DNA of 36,283 bases from an uncultured Isosphaeraceae bacterium (lineage in GTDB: Bacteria > Planctomycetota > Planctomycetia > Isosphaerales > Isosphaeraceae), in NCBI GenBank assembly GCA_937858365.1, contig CALLYK010000129.1, forward strand, positions 1 through 36,283, given 5' to 3'. The notes under the pieces are model-generated. The model worked only from the letters and a program-made list of their open reading frames with translations. It was not told the origin of the DNA and searched no databases. Position 1 is the first letter of the stretch, and each line of letters begins with the position of its first letter. A program made the position numbers and the translations under genes. This document shows, piece by piece, positions 14,921 to 22,925 of this stretch.

Positions 14921-15064
14921 CAGCTCCGTTCCGGCGAGGACCGCGATTCCCGGTTGCTCGGTCGCCCCGGGTCCTCGAAGTGGACACGACCGATGGGCGA
15001 CGGGTTCAACGCCCGTCCAACCTGGCCATACCATCCTAGCGGCCTCGATGCGTCGTGCCTATGT

Positions 15065-16285
15065 TCAGGATCGTGCGCGGAAGCGTTGATTGAAGGCTAC
15101 GGCCAGCACGACCACGGTCCCCAGCACGAGTCCCTCGATCTGAGTGCTATCGATCCGGCGAATCACGAGGCCGGTCCCCTTGATGACGATCTGGATCAGG
15201 ACTAGGCCCAGCACCGTCCCGCGAATCGAGCCGACGCCCCCGGCGAGGCTGCAACCGCCCACGACCGCCGCCGTGATGGCGTAGAGTTCGTAGGAGACCC
15301 CCATCGTCCCTTGGGCCTGTCCGCTGTTCCCGGCGAAGAGGACTCCTCCGAGCGCCGCGAGCATTCCGGAGAGTCCGTAGGCGACCGCCTTCAGTCGTCG
15401 CACCGGCAGACCGCTCAAGCGCGCCGCGGCCTCGTTTCCGCCCAACGCGAAGAGATGGCGGCCGAGCACGGTTGCCCCCATCATCACGCTCATGGCCAGA
15501 GCGGCGAAAGCAAAGAGCGGGACCGTGAAGCGATTGTCGCTGCCCCACGCCCGGAAGGCGTCGTCGGCCACGTTGATCGACCGGTTTTCGCTCAGGACCA
15601 GTGCCAGGCTACGCAGTCCCGCCATCGTCGCGAGGGTCGCGATGAACGCGGGAAGTTGAAATCGCGTGATCATGAAAGCATGGAGAAGGCCCACTTCGAG
15701 GCCGAGCATCAGGCTCAAGCCGATGGCCGCAGCGATCAGGGCGATCGGGGCCGGCTGCTTGGGGGCGACCTGGGAACCGGCGGCCAACCCGACCAGCGTG
15801 AGGACCACGATGACCAGAGCGCTAACCATACCCAGACGTTTCTGACCCAACGACCAGCCCACGCCCAGCGCGACGGCGCCAGGCAACACAAGGGCCAGGC
15901 CCTGGACGACCAAGGCGGGCAATTCGGCCGCGCCGCTAAGGACGGTCACGGGGCCTTCGAGAGTGGAGAGCGCGGGGAGCCAGGCCGTGATGAGGCGCGT
16001 GCAGACGACCGCGCTCAGGGCGACCACGGCGCCGACGGACAGGTCGATCCCGCCCGCGATGATCACGACCGCGGCGCCGATCGCCAGGACCCCAAAGAGC
16101 GCCCCATTGTGGAGGAGCGTCTTGAGGCTGTAGGTCGAGAAGAAATCGTGGGAGGGTTCGAGGAAGTAGATGGCGGCAAGGACGACCGCGATCCCGGCCA
16201 GCAGACCCCACTCAGGGGCCCTCGTCAACGTCGTCCAGAGCAATGGGCCTGAGGCGGGGGCCTTGCGCGGGGCTTTGTCGCTCAT
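15065..16285 (-). CDS. Sugar-type ABC transporter permease (RbsC-like)
   Basis: The ATG at 16283-16285 overlaps the stop of the binding-protein gene by ATGA. The 406-residue product is very hydrophobic, with about ten membrane helices, and carries the BPD_transp_2 signature: LAIGAAVVIIAGGIDLSVGA, then FIATLATMAGLRSLALVLSE, LGGNEAAARLSGLPVRRLKA and AITAAVVGGCSLAGGVGSIR. This is the inner-membrane channel of ribose/galactose-type importers. An insertion of about 60 residues after the first conserved block (ITAWLPALSTLEGPVTVLSG onward) contains an extra pair of helices. The ATP-binding subunit is not encoded next to it. Confidence 0.9.
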   Translation of the reverse strand: MSDKAPRKAPASGPLLWTTLTRAPEWGLLAGIAVVLAAIYFLEPSHDFFSTYSLKTLLHNGALFGVLAIGAAVVIIAGGIDLSVGAVVALSAVVCTRLITAWLPALSTLEGPVTVLSGAAELPALVVQGLALVLPGAVALGVGWSLGQKRLGMVSALVIVVLTLVGLAAGSQVAPKQPAPIALIAAAIGLSLMLGLEVGLLHAFMITRFQLPAFIATLATMAGLRSLALVLSENRSINVADDAFRAWGSDNRFTVPLFAFAALAMSVMMGATVLGRHLFALGGNEAAARLSGLPVRRLKAVAYGLSGMLAALGGVLFAGNSGQAQGTMGVSYELYAITAAVVGGCSLAGGVGSIRGTVLGLVLIQIVIKGTGLVIRRIDSTQIEGLVLGTVVVLAVAFNQRFRARS

Positions 16286-17355
16286 GAGGACTTGAGGCCC
16301 TTGCTCGCCAGCCACTCCTTCATCTTCTCGACGGTGACGACGTCGTCCTCCGCGTTGGCCTTGAGGACGGGCGAGTCCGCGGAAGGTACGATCACGCGGA
16401 CGCCGGTGTCGCGCGTCTTGCCGTCGGGAAGGACCTCGGTCGTCGTCTTTTCGTCCTTGGTGATCAGGGCCTTGAGCAGCTTGACGCCTTGGTAGCCCAT
16501 TTCGTAAGGGTTCTGGCAGACCGAAGCGTCGATCGTACCGCGCTCGATGTGGCCGACTGCTTGCTCATCCAGGTCGAACGTGATCACGGAGAGTTTCTTG
16601 CGCACCTCAGGCGCCTTGGCCACCTCCTCAGCGATCGCGGGCGCGTTGTACGACCAGATGCCCAGAAAGACCCCCGCGTCGGGGTACTTGCTGATCGCCG
16701 TTTGGACGTTCGTGTGCGCCCTGCTGCTGGGGTCGCTATTGTCGTCCATCACTTCTTCGCGCGTGAAGGCGCTACCAGCTCCTTGAAAGAAACCGTCGAT
16801 ACGTTCGCGCGCGTTGGCCGCCGAACTCGTGCCGACGAAACCGACCACCTTGCCACCTTGCGGTCGCAGGGCCTTGGCGGCGCGACCGGCGGCCTCGCCG
16901 GCCTTTGCATTGTTCGTGCCGATGTAGGCCCTGCGGACGTCGCCGTATTGCTCGGCCACATCGGAATCGATGCAGATGACGACCTTGCCGCGGGCCTGCA
17001 ACTCTCGGAGCTTGTCGGCGATCCCGGGCGCGTCGGCTTGATAGGCCGAGACGGCCACACCTTGAACGTCGCTGAGACTGAGGGCGTCTTCCAGGAGCCG
17101 AATCTGCCCCGGTGTTTCTTTGTCGTTGCGGCGCAGTTCGACCTGGCAGCCAAACTCCTTGCCGGCGTCGGTCATGCCCTTCTCCACGGCCGACCACCAG
17201 TCGGAGTTGCTGTTGGAAATGAACAGGAGCCTGGGTCCGCTCGCCTGCCCGTTCGGGCCGGGAGTGGTGCCGTTGTCCGTGTTCGGGCAACCGGTGAGAA
17301 AAGGTAGGAACGCCACGAGGCCCCAAACCCATGACCTGGCAAGCGACCGGTTCAC
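16282..17355 (-). CDS. Sugar-type ABC transporter substrate-binding lipoprotein (RbsB-like)
   Basis: The chosen start is the GTG at 17353-17355, preceded by GGGAG and giving a lipoprotein signal: VNRSLARSWVWGLVAFLPFL then TGC, with Cys23 as lipidation site. The mature part has the periplasmic binding protein type I fold (Peripla_BP_4): LLFISNSNSDWWSAVEKGMT, ELRRNDKETPGQIRLLEDAL, VVICIDSDVAEQYGDVRRAY IGTN, and GVFLGIWSYNAPAIAEEVAK. It delivers a sugar or polyol to the membrane permease. A weak TTCCCT-17-TAAGAT promoter (-10 at 17435-17440, minus strand) lies upstream. Longer in-frame starts lack a signal peptide and are rejected. It overlaps the permease gene by four bases. Confidence 0.9.
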   Translation of the reverse strand: MNRSLARSWVWGLVAFLPFLTGCPNTDNGTTPGPNGQASGPRLLFISNSNSDWWSAVEKGMTDAGKEFGCQVELRRNDKETPGQIRLLEDALSLSDVQGVAVSAYQADAPGIADKLRELQARGKVVICIDSDVAEQYGDVRRAYIGTNNAKAGEAAGRAAKALRPQGGKVVGFVGTSSAANARERIDGFFQGAGSAFTREEVMDDNSDPSSRAHTNVQTAISKYPDAGVFLGIWSYNAPAIAEEVAKAPEVRKKLSVITFDLDEQAVGHIERGTIDASVCQNPYEMGYQGVKLLKALITKDEKTTTEVLPDGKTRDTGVRVIVPSADSPVLKANAEDDVVTVEKMKEWLASKGLKSS

Positions 17356-17550
17356 GGCGACACTCCCGATGCGAACGAACCGAGATGATGGGGCCTCCCG
17401 GCGCGACCCGCGACGGACGGCCGACGACCGGCCCATCTTAAACCAAGCACGGACCGCAGGGAACGGGCCGCCGGTCCGAGTCTCTTGATCCCAAAGGGGG
17501 CCTTCCACCATCCTGGTGGTCTCCTGGATTCCCACCATTGAGGACCGCAC

Positions 17551-18894
17551 ATGTCATCCAAGCAACCCCAGGTCGAGGTCCCAACCGTACCATTCCAACC
17601 CATCGACACCCAGCCGGTTCGCGAGAACGAGCGCGTTCAAGCGGTGGACATCCTTCGTGGGGTCGCCTTGCTGGGGATCCTCGTGATGAACATCCCGACA
17701 TTCGCCTGGCCCGAGTTTCCCGGCAACCCCAGGGAACAAGGACCCTTCACGGGCCTCGACCGCGCGATCTGGCTCACCCAGCATGTCGTCTTCGACACGA
17801 AAATGATGACAATCTTCTCGATGCTCTTCGGAGCGGGCCTCGTGCTTATGAGCGACCGCGCGGTGAGTCGAGGGGCCTCACTGACGAGACGGTACTATCG
17901 CCGGGTCCTTTGGCTGATGGCGATCGGGGCCTTGCACGGCTACTTCATCTGGATGGGTGACATCCTCTTCTGGTACGGCGCATGCGGCCTGATCATCTAT
18001 CCGATGCGAAACCTGCGCCCGAGGGTCCTCATCGGCGTCGGGTTGGCCATGAACCTTCTCATCGCCGTGCTGGGCCTTCTGTTCTCCATGGGGGCTTACT
18101 ACGGACGGACGACCGCGGAGAACGTCGCTCGAGCCGAGGCCTCGGGTAGGTCCGTGGGCACCTTGGAAAAGGAAGTCGCCAAGGCTTGGGACGATCTCGG
18201 CAAAGAGTTGGGCGGGACCAAGGAGAAGCAAGCGGAGGAGCGAGCTAGGATCGTGGCCGTTTATCGGGGCGGATATCTGGGCATCTTGAAGGAACGAATT
18301 CCGCAAGTCATGATCATGCAACTGGTCGTCTTCCCGTTTTTCGCCTTCTGGGTTTGCGGTGGACGTATGGTGATCGGAATGGGATTGATGCGCTTGGGCA
18401 TCTTCACGGGAGACCGACCGAGTTCGTTTTACGTCCGGATGGCCGTCCTCGCTTACGTCGTCGGCTTGCCGCTGGTGCTCCTCGACGTTTGGACCTTGTT
18501 CCGCGATCAATTCCAGTTCCTCGCCGAGGTGTTGAGTATCACGGTGCTCAACCACTTGGGTGGTTTGGCGATGGCCTTGGGTCATGCGGCCGTCGTGATG
18601 CTCGCGTTTAAGGCTTGCGCCTTGCCCAGGCTTCAACGCGCGCTGGGGGCCGTCGGTCGGATGGCCCTGACGAACTACTTGACCCACGGTCTCGTGCTTT
18701 CGACCCTCTTCTATGGCTACGGATTTGGTTGGTTCGATCGTGTCGATCGCACGGGTCAAATGGGGATCGTCATAGCGATCTGGGCCTTCCAGTTGGTCGT
18801 CAGTCCGATCTGGCTTCGCCACTTCCAATTCGGGCCGGCGGAATGGGTCTGGCGTTCCTTGACCTACGGCAAAGCGCAGCCGATTTGGGCTTGA
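17551..18894 (+). CDS. DUF418 domain-containing membrane protein (YeiB type)
   Basis: The 447-residue product begins with a soluble stretch and then VDILRGVALLGILVMNIPTF, the typical first helix of this family. About eight to ten membrane helices follow, and the C-terminal DUF418 core includes GAVGRMALTNYLTHGLVLST and FQLVVSPIWLRHFQFGPAEW followed by WRSLTYG. A charged cytoplasmic or periplasmic loop (about 195-245) is rich in Lys/Glu. The biochemical role of DUF418 proteins is not established. GAGG precedes the ATG at 8 bases. A short hairpin (CCACCA/TGGTGG, 17505-17519) lies 32 bases upstream and could be an operator. The gene is divergent from the ABC transporter genes. Confidence 0.88.
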   Translation: MSSKQPQVEVPTVPFQPIDTQPVRENERVQAVDILRGVALLGILVMNIPTFAWPEFPGNPREQGPFTGLDRAIWLTQHVVFDTKMMTIFSMLFGAGLVLMSDRAVSRGASLTRRYYRRVLWLMAIGALHGYFIWMGDILFWYGACGLIIYPMRNLRPRVLIGVGLAMNLLIAVLGLLFSMGAYYGRTTAENVARAEASGRSVGTLEKEVAKAWDDLGKELGGTKEKQAEERARIVAVYRGGYLGILKERIPQVMIMQLVVFPFFAFWVCGGRMVIGMGLMRLGIFTGDRPSSFYVRMAVLAYVVGLPLVLLDVWTLFRDQFQFLAEVLSITVLNHLGGLAMALGHAAVVMLAFKACALPRLQRALGAVGRMALTNYLTHGLVLSTLFYGYGFGWFDRVDRTGQMGIVIAIWAFQLVVSPIWLRHFQFGPAEWVWRSLTYGKAQPIWA

Positions 18895-18909
18895 TCGGCC
18901 GCGCTGTGT

Positions 18910-19941
18910 TCATGCCAAGGGGAAAATGTCCCGAAAGCGGTCCAGGTCCTCGCGACGACCAAGCAGGATCAGGTGGTCTCCCTGGGAGAGCGACTCGTCG
19001 CTACGCGGCGGGAAGTCGATACGGCCGATCTCCTTCTTGATCGCGATGACCATCGCCCCCGTGAGACGGCCGACGTCCAGGTCGCGCAAGGTCCGACCGA
19101 TGAACCCGCTTCCTTCTTCCAGGGCGACTTCGGTCATCTCGAACGGAACGCCCGTGCTCTTGGTGAGAAGCTCCGAGAGACGCACCGCCTCTGGGTTGAG
19201 CAGGATCGTCACCGCGCGATGGGCCCCGATCGAGGCCGGCAAGACGACGTGGTCGGCCCCGGCCTGGAGGAGCTTCTTCTGAGTGGACGGTTGTTCGGCG
19301 CGAGCGAGGATTCGGACCTTCGGGGCCATCTCGCGCGCCGTCAGGGTGATGAACACGTTGACCGCGTCGTTGGGGATCGCCGTGACGAGGGCCCGCGCGC
19401 GTTCGAGTCCTGCTTCGCGAAGGACCGTTTCCTCGGTGGCCTCGCCGATCAAGAGGAGCCAACCGCTCGCTTCCCCATGGGTCAGGCGCTCGGATGCGTG
19501 GTCGATGACGACGAAGGGCACACCCGCCTCGGCCAGTTCCGAGCAAATGAGCGAGCCCATGCGTCCCAGGCCGACGACGATGACATGCCCATGAAGGGCC
19601 TCGATTTGTCGCTTCACGCGTTGGTGCCCCAGGAGTCGCAGGATTTCCCCCTCGGCGACGAACTGGAGCACCGAGGCGACAAAGTAAGTAAGCGTGACCG
19701 TCCCGAAGCCGAGCAAGAGGATCGTGTGGGTGCGCAAGGCCGTGGTTTCGACCGGACGGACCTCGCGAAAACCAACCGTCGAGATCGTGATCGCCACCAT
19801 GTAAGCCGAGTCGGCCAGGCTCCAGCCATTGGCGAGATACCCCAGGACCCCGAACGACGAGACGAAGCCAAGGGCCAACAGGGCAATGCCGACCCGACCC
19901 AGGGCGCGTCCTCGGAGGTCTCCGGCCATCGGTCGCGACAT
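18910..19941 (-). CDS. Potassium channel protein with TrkA-N (RCK) and TrkA-C domains
   Basis: From the ATG at 19939-19941 the protein has 343 residues. An ion-channel pore follows the first helix: the filter reads TVGFRE (55-60) where TVGYGx is most common. Helix two is RTHTILLLGFGTVTLTYFVA. The RCK domain starts HVIVVGLGRMGS with the GLGRMG nucleotide-binding motif (124-129), then VVIDHA, IGEATEETVLREAGLERARA and ITLTAREMAPKVRILARAEQ. A TrkA-C domain ends the protein (GSGFIGRTLRDLDVGRLTGA). It is a ligand-gated two-helix K+ channel in the inner membrane. A TTG start 40 codons upstream is possible but not favoured. The 3' end lies 15 bases from the converging DUF418 gene. Confidence 0.9.
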   Translation of the reverse strand: MSRPMAGDLRGRALGRVGIALLALGFVSSFGVLGYLANGWSLADSAYMVAITISTVGFREVRPVETTALRTHTILLLGFGTVTLTYFVASVLQFVAEGEILRLLGHQRVKRQIEALHGHVIVVGLGRMGSLICSELAEAGVPFVVIDHASERLTHGEASGWLLLIGEATEETVLREAGLERARALVTAIPNDAVNVFITLTAREMAPKVRILARAEQPSTQKKLLQAGADHVVLPASIGAHRAVTILLNPEAVRLSELLTKSTGVPFEMTEVALEEGSGFIGRTLRDLDVGRLTGAMVIAIKKEIGRIDFPPRSDESLSQGDHLILLGRREDLDRFRDIFPLA

Positions 19942-20200
19942 GCTGTGGGCCACCCCTCGGCGACCCTCCCGCGGGCCCGGACCGTCGCTTGGATCGAACC
20001 CAACACGCGGTCTTTCCCTCGTGATAACCCCTCCAATCGTTAGAGGCAACGCCGTGGACAAAAACTCGGGGAAAGTTCCCGGATTTCCGCATTATGACTT
20101 TCGGCCCTCACCGCGATAGTCAAGTAAGGAGGCGCGTGTCTTCCACGCATCGCGGCGGCGTCGGCCCTCGGTGGGTCGAGACGCCTTTGGGGGACCGATC

Positions 20201-20452
20201 ATGTTCAAGGGGCGGGGACCGTGGTGGGCCGTTCGAGACCGTTGGGACGACCAATGGGCCAAGCGCAGGCGCGCTGATCTGGCGCACAGGCGTTGGCTCG
20301 TGAGTTGGCAGCGCCGCGACGACGGTCAGTGGCTCGCCCGCGTCTCGTCGCCCGATTTGCCCGTCACGATTGAACGGGCCCGCTCGACTCGTTGTCGAGC
20401 CATCGAGGCGGCCGTGAAGTACCTTGCCGAACTAACCACCGAAGGGCCTTGA
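20201..20452 (+). CDS. Small basic protein, function unknown
   Basis: The ATG at 20201 follows GGGGGA by about 6 bases, favouring it over an in-frame ATG at 20171. The 83-residue product starts MFKGRGPWWAVRDRWDDQWA and is rich in Arg and Trp. The second half (WLVSWQRRDDGQWLARVSSP, then TIERARSTRCRAIEAAVKYL) has the beta-strand then helix rhythm of HicB-like partial RNase H folds, but key residues are not clear and no HicA partner lies next to it. It is the first of four uncharacterised plus-strand genes ending at 22912. Confidence 0.5.
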   Translation: MFKGRGPWWAVRDRWDDQWAKRRRADLAHRRWLVSWQRRDDGQWLARVSSPDLPVTIERARSTRCRAIEAAVKYLAELTTEGP

Positions 20453-20537
20453 ACGCACTCCCCTTGAAGCCGATCAACACGCTCTCCATTTGGACCTGAC
20501 GACCCTCCATTGAAGTCTCAACCAGGAACCGATCCTC

Positions 20538-21641
20538 ATGGCCTTGAATCCACTTCGTGATGCACTGACCCAAGCCGGCCTTCGGGCCTTCGGGCGATCG
20601 AGCGCTTTCCAAGCGACGACCGTCGAGGCCCTCGATCACTTTCGCGCCCTGAAGCGCAACCTGGAAACGGCCGTCCGACGAGGCGACCTGACTCCGAAGG
20701 TGGCCCGCGAACAGGCGGCGATCGCGGCCCGCGAGATGACGGCCGACCTGCGGAATCGGTCGAAGTCTTACTCGTCGGCCCCCCGCGTTTTTCGCGATCG
20801 CTTGAACAAAGAACACCAAGACCGCGCCATGGCTCGCGAGTCGCAGTCTCTGGACAGTCTTCAGCGCGAGACCAACCGTCTTCTGCGCCAGGTCGTTCTG
20901 GAACAACAGATCGCCCATCGCACCGCCGAGTTCGAAGGCCGCGCATTTGTGAAGTCCGGTCCTTCGGGACAACCGGCGCCTTCGATCGAGCGGTTGCTCG
21001 GTCTTCACGTTTGGTCCACTCAGGCCGGCGATGAAGCGGCGCGGGAATGGGCCCGCCGCCAGCTTGAGGCGATCCGTCCCTTGGCCTTCAGTCCCGAGGA
21101 GCAACGGCGGATCGACCTGGCCTGCGACCGCGCCGACCAGATTAATCCGAGGATCGTCGCGACTTACGTCGAAGTGATGAAGGACGGCCCCGCCGAAGAA
21201 CTTGAGGCGTTCGTCACCCAGGCGATCGCCGAGCGCGACGCCAACGCCTGCGTCGCCGCGTTCTCGCTGGCGCGGGAGGCCCCCGAAGGGGCCTACGCGG
21301 CGTGGGTCCGCAAGGTGCTCGACGGCCTACGCGAGTTCCCCGACGCCGCCTTGAACACCTTACGCACCCTGGAGGCCGATGCCCTGGCCAACGACCAGGA
21401 AGACGCTCAAGCCTACGTCAATCAAGCCAGCGCCATCGCCGAAGCCGAAGCGCGTCTCACGGGCGTCCACGCGCCGACCGAGGCGGAACTCGCGCGGAAC
21501 AACCGCATCAACCAACTACCCGCCACGGAGCTCGATGGTCCCATGGGCTTGGTCCCTACTCGCCGCGGCCTCTCCGCGGAAGAACACGCCGCCCGACAAC
21601 GCGCGATCGCGGAGCCTGAGCAACCTGACGCAACCAACTGA
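20538..21641 (+). CDS. Helical protein, function unknown (367 aa)
   Basis: The protein begins MALNPLRDALTQAGLRAFGR and is almost wholly alpha-helical and soluble. Its N-terminal 130 residues are rich in Arg and Gln with heptad character (LDHFRALKRNLETAVRRGDL, SLQRETNRLLRQVVLEQQIA). The middle contains repeated acidic helices (AEELEAFVTQAIAERDANAC and onward), and the tail is polar. No membrane segment, signal or enzyme motif is visible, and no family is recognised. AGGAA lies before the start. It is followed after 70 A-rich bases by a winged-helix/zinc-ribbon protein, and the two probably share a transcript. A structural, phage-like or secretion-related role is conceivable but unsupported. 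Confidence 0.7.
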   Translation: MALNPLRDALTQAGLRAFGRSSAFQATTVEALDHFRALKRNLETAVRRGDLTPKVAREQAAIAAREMTADLRNRSKSYSSAPRVFRDRLNKEHQDRAMARESQSLDSLQRETNRLLRQVVLEQQIAHRTAEFEGRAFVKSGPSGQPAPSIERLLGLHVWSTQAGDEAAREWARRQLEAIRPLAFSPEEQRRIDLACDRADQINPRIVATYVEVMKDGPAEELEAFVTQAIAERDANACVAAFSLAREAPEGAYAAWVRKVLDGLREFPDAALNTLRTLEADALANDQEDAQAYVNQASAIAEAEARLTGVHAPTEAELARNNRINQLPATELDGPMGLVPTRRGLSAEEHAARQRAIAEPEQPDATN

Positions 21642-21711
21642 ACTTGGGCGCGACAAACAAGCGAACTTCAAAACTCCACAAAAATCAAAGATACCTCTTG
21701 GAGACACAACC

Positions 21712-22587
21712 ATGGACGATCTACCCGACAATTGGAAGCGCATGCTCTCCGCTTTGGCCGACGCCCCCATTGCTTGGGTGGCGCCGACCGTTTTGGCCGA
21801 TCGCTTGGGCTTGGAACCAGCGGTGACCGAGGACTTGCTCGCCGACCTCGACATCGCGGGTTGGATCTGCGTTTGGGACCAGGAGGACGGCCCGACCGTC
21901 ACGTTGACCAGTTGGGGCGCGTCGCAGCTTGGGCTCCATCTGGTCGAAATTGGTGAGGAAGAGTCTCCCCGCTGGTGGCCCGTGGGCGACCCGGCACCGC
22001 CGGCGCCGCGCGCTCGGCAGGTCTTCGCCAAAGAACGATCGGCCCTCCTCGACTTCGTGGTAGACCCCTGTCCCAGCCCCCTCGAAGAGGCGATCGCCGC
22101 GGAAGCGCGCACTGGCCTCCTCACCGCTCCGGAACGCAACTGGCCACGCCCTCGTCTCTTGGTCGGCTCGGGGCTAACACCCTGGCCGGGCCCCTCGGCC
22201 GACGCGAAGCACAATTGCCCAGCATGCGGCGAGATGCCCCTTCCCGCCCACGCCTACTGCGTGCGGTGCGATCGCTGGGGACTCGACGCGGACTTGAGCG
22301 AGGCCCTCGACTGCCAAGGCGAGACCCCGCCGGACCAGCGCAAGGGCCCACCGAGTTTCGCCGCGAGGCAGCGCAACATCGATAGGCACCGGCAGCGATT
22401 GAAGGTCCGGCGCGACCGGCTCAAAGACAAGTTCGCCGCAAAAAACGACCGTCAGAAGGCCGCAAAGGCCCGTGCCACTTCGGTCCCGAACCCGCCGCGA
22501 TGGATCGGTGCCGACGGATCGACGTGTGCGTGGGGACTTTCGGAAGACCGATGCTCTGGTTGGGCCGTCGAGCGGTATGCCCCATGA
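21712..22587 (+). CDS. Winged-helix and zinc-ribbon protein, function unknown
   Basis: The ATG at 21712 has GGAG upstream; a longer open frame from 21379 overlaps the previous gene and is rejected. The 291-residue product starts with a winged-helix-like domain (about 8-75: MLSALADAPIAWVAPTVLAD, LGLEPAVTEDLLADLDIAGW). A zinc ribbon follows with C169/C172 and C183/C186 (CPACGEMPLPAHAYCVRC), and then a strongly basic segment (RQRNIDRHRQRLKVRRDRLK, about 219-240) suited to nucleic-acid binding. A DNA- or RNA-binding role is inferred; no named family is recognised. A hairpin followed by a T-run lies downstream. Confidence 0.7.
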   Translation: MDDLPDNWKRMLSALADAPIAWVAPTVLADRLGLEPAVTEDLLADLDIAGWICVWDQEDGPTVTLTSWGASQLGLHLVEIGEEESPRWWPVGDPAPPAPRARQVFAKERSALLDFVVDPCPSPLEEAIAAEARTGLLTAPERNWPRPRLLVGSGLTPWPGPSADAKHNCPACGEMPLPAHAYCVRCDRWGLDADLSEALDCQGETPPDQRKGPPSFAARQRNIDRHRQRLKVRRDRLKDKFAAKNDRQKAAKARATSVPNPPRWIGADGSTCAWGLSEDRCSGWAVERYAP

Positions 22588-22634
22588 TGACTGGTCGATT
22601 GGGCCGCCCGACGGCAAGATAGCTAGTAGGTCGA

Positions 22635-22654
22635 GGACCGCCGCCAGGCGGTCC
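22635..22654 (+). terminator. Hairpin between two uncharacterised genes (possible terminator)
   Basis: GGACCGCC (22635-22642) pairs with GGCGGTCC (22647-22654) around a GCCA loop, and TTTT follows eight bases later. It lies 47 bases after the zinc-ribbon gene and 30 before the next start, so it may weaken transcription into 22685. The distance from stem to T-run makes a classical intrinsic terminator uncertain. Confidence 0.35.
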
Positions 22655-22684
22655 CGGACCGCTTTTCTCGGGGAGGCAAGGTGG

Positions 22685-22912
22685 ATGACCGCTGAGAAGC
22701 TGCTCGGTTTTGTGCGTGCGGTCCCCTTTCGGCCCTTCACCATCTATTTGGGGGACGGCAGGAGTCTGGTCGTGCCTCACCCCGAGATTCTGCTGGTCTC
22801 CAAGGACCTTGAACTCGCAACCTGGCATGGGCCCGACGAGGAGACCGAGGGCTTCGCACTCGACGAGGTCTTAAAGGTCGTTCGCAAGCCCGCGAAACGT
22901 CGTCCCCAATAA
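22685..22912 (+). CDS. Small conserved planctomycete-type protein
   Basis: The ATG at 22685 follows GGGGAGG, which decides the start. The 75-residue product (MTAEKLLGFVRAVPFRPFTI, YLGDGRSLVVPHPEILLVSK) matches a short family frequent in planctomycetes, in which a PFRPFxI.L.DGR...V.HPE pattern is conserved. It is likely a small beta-rich domain; its function is not known. The gene converges with the PPC-domain protein 13 bases downstream. Confidence 0.7.
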   Translation: MTAEKLLGFVRAVPFRPFTIYLGDGRSLVVPHPEILLVSKDLELATWHGPDEETEGFALDEVLKVVRKPAKRRPQ

Positions 22913-22925
22913 ACAAACGTGCAAG

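Noticed and set aside
18973-20043. A 356-residue plus-strand frame opposite the K+ channel gene
   Set aside because: It is the antisense shadow of a protein with clear pore and RCK motifs.
20080-20115. TTGACT and CATAAT on the minus strand as the K+ channel promoter
   Set aside because: The spacing is about 21 bases, too long for a normal sigma-70 promoter.
20201-20452. Toxin-antitoxin HicB antitoxin
   Set aside because: Only a vague strand-helix resemblance; no HicA partner and no clear signature residues, so left as unknown.
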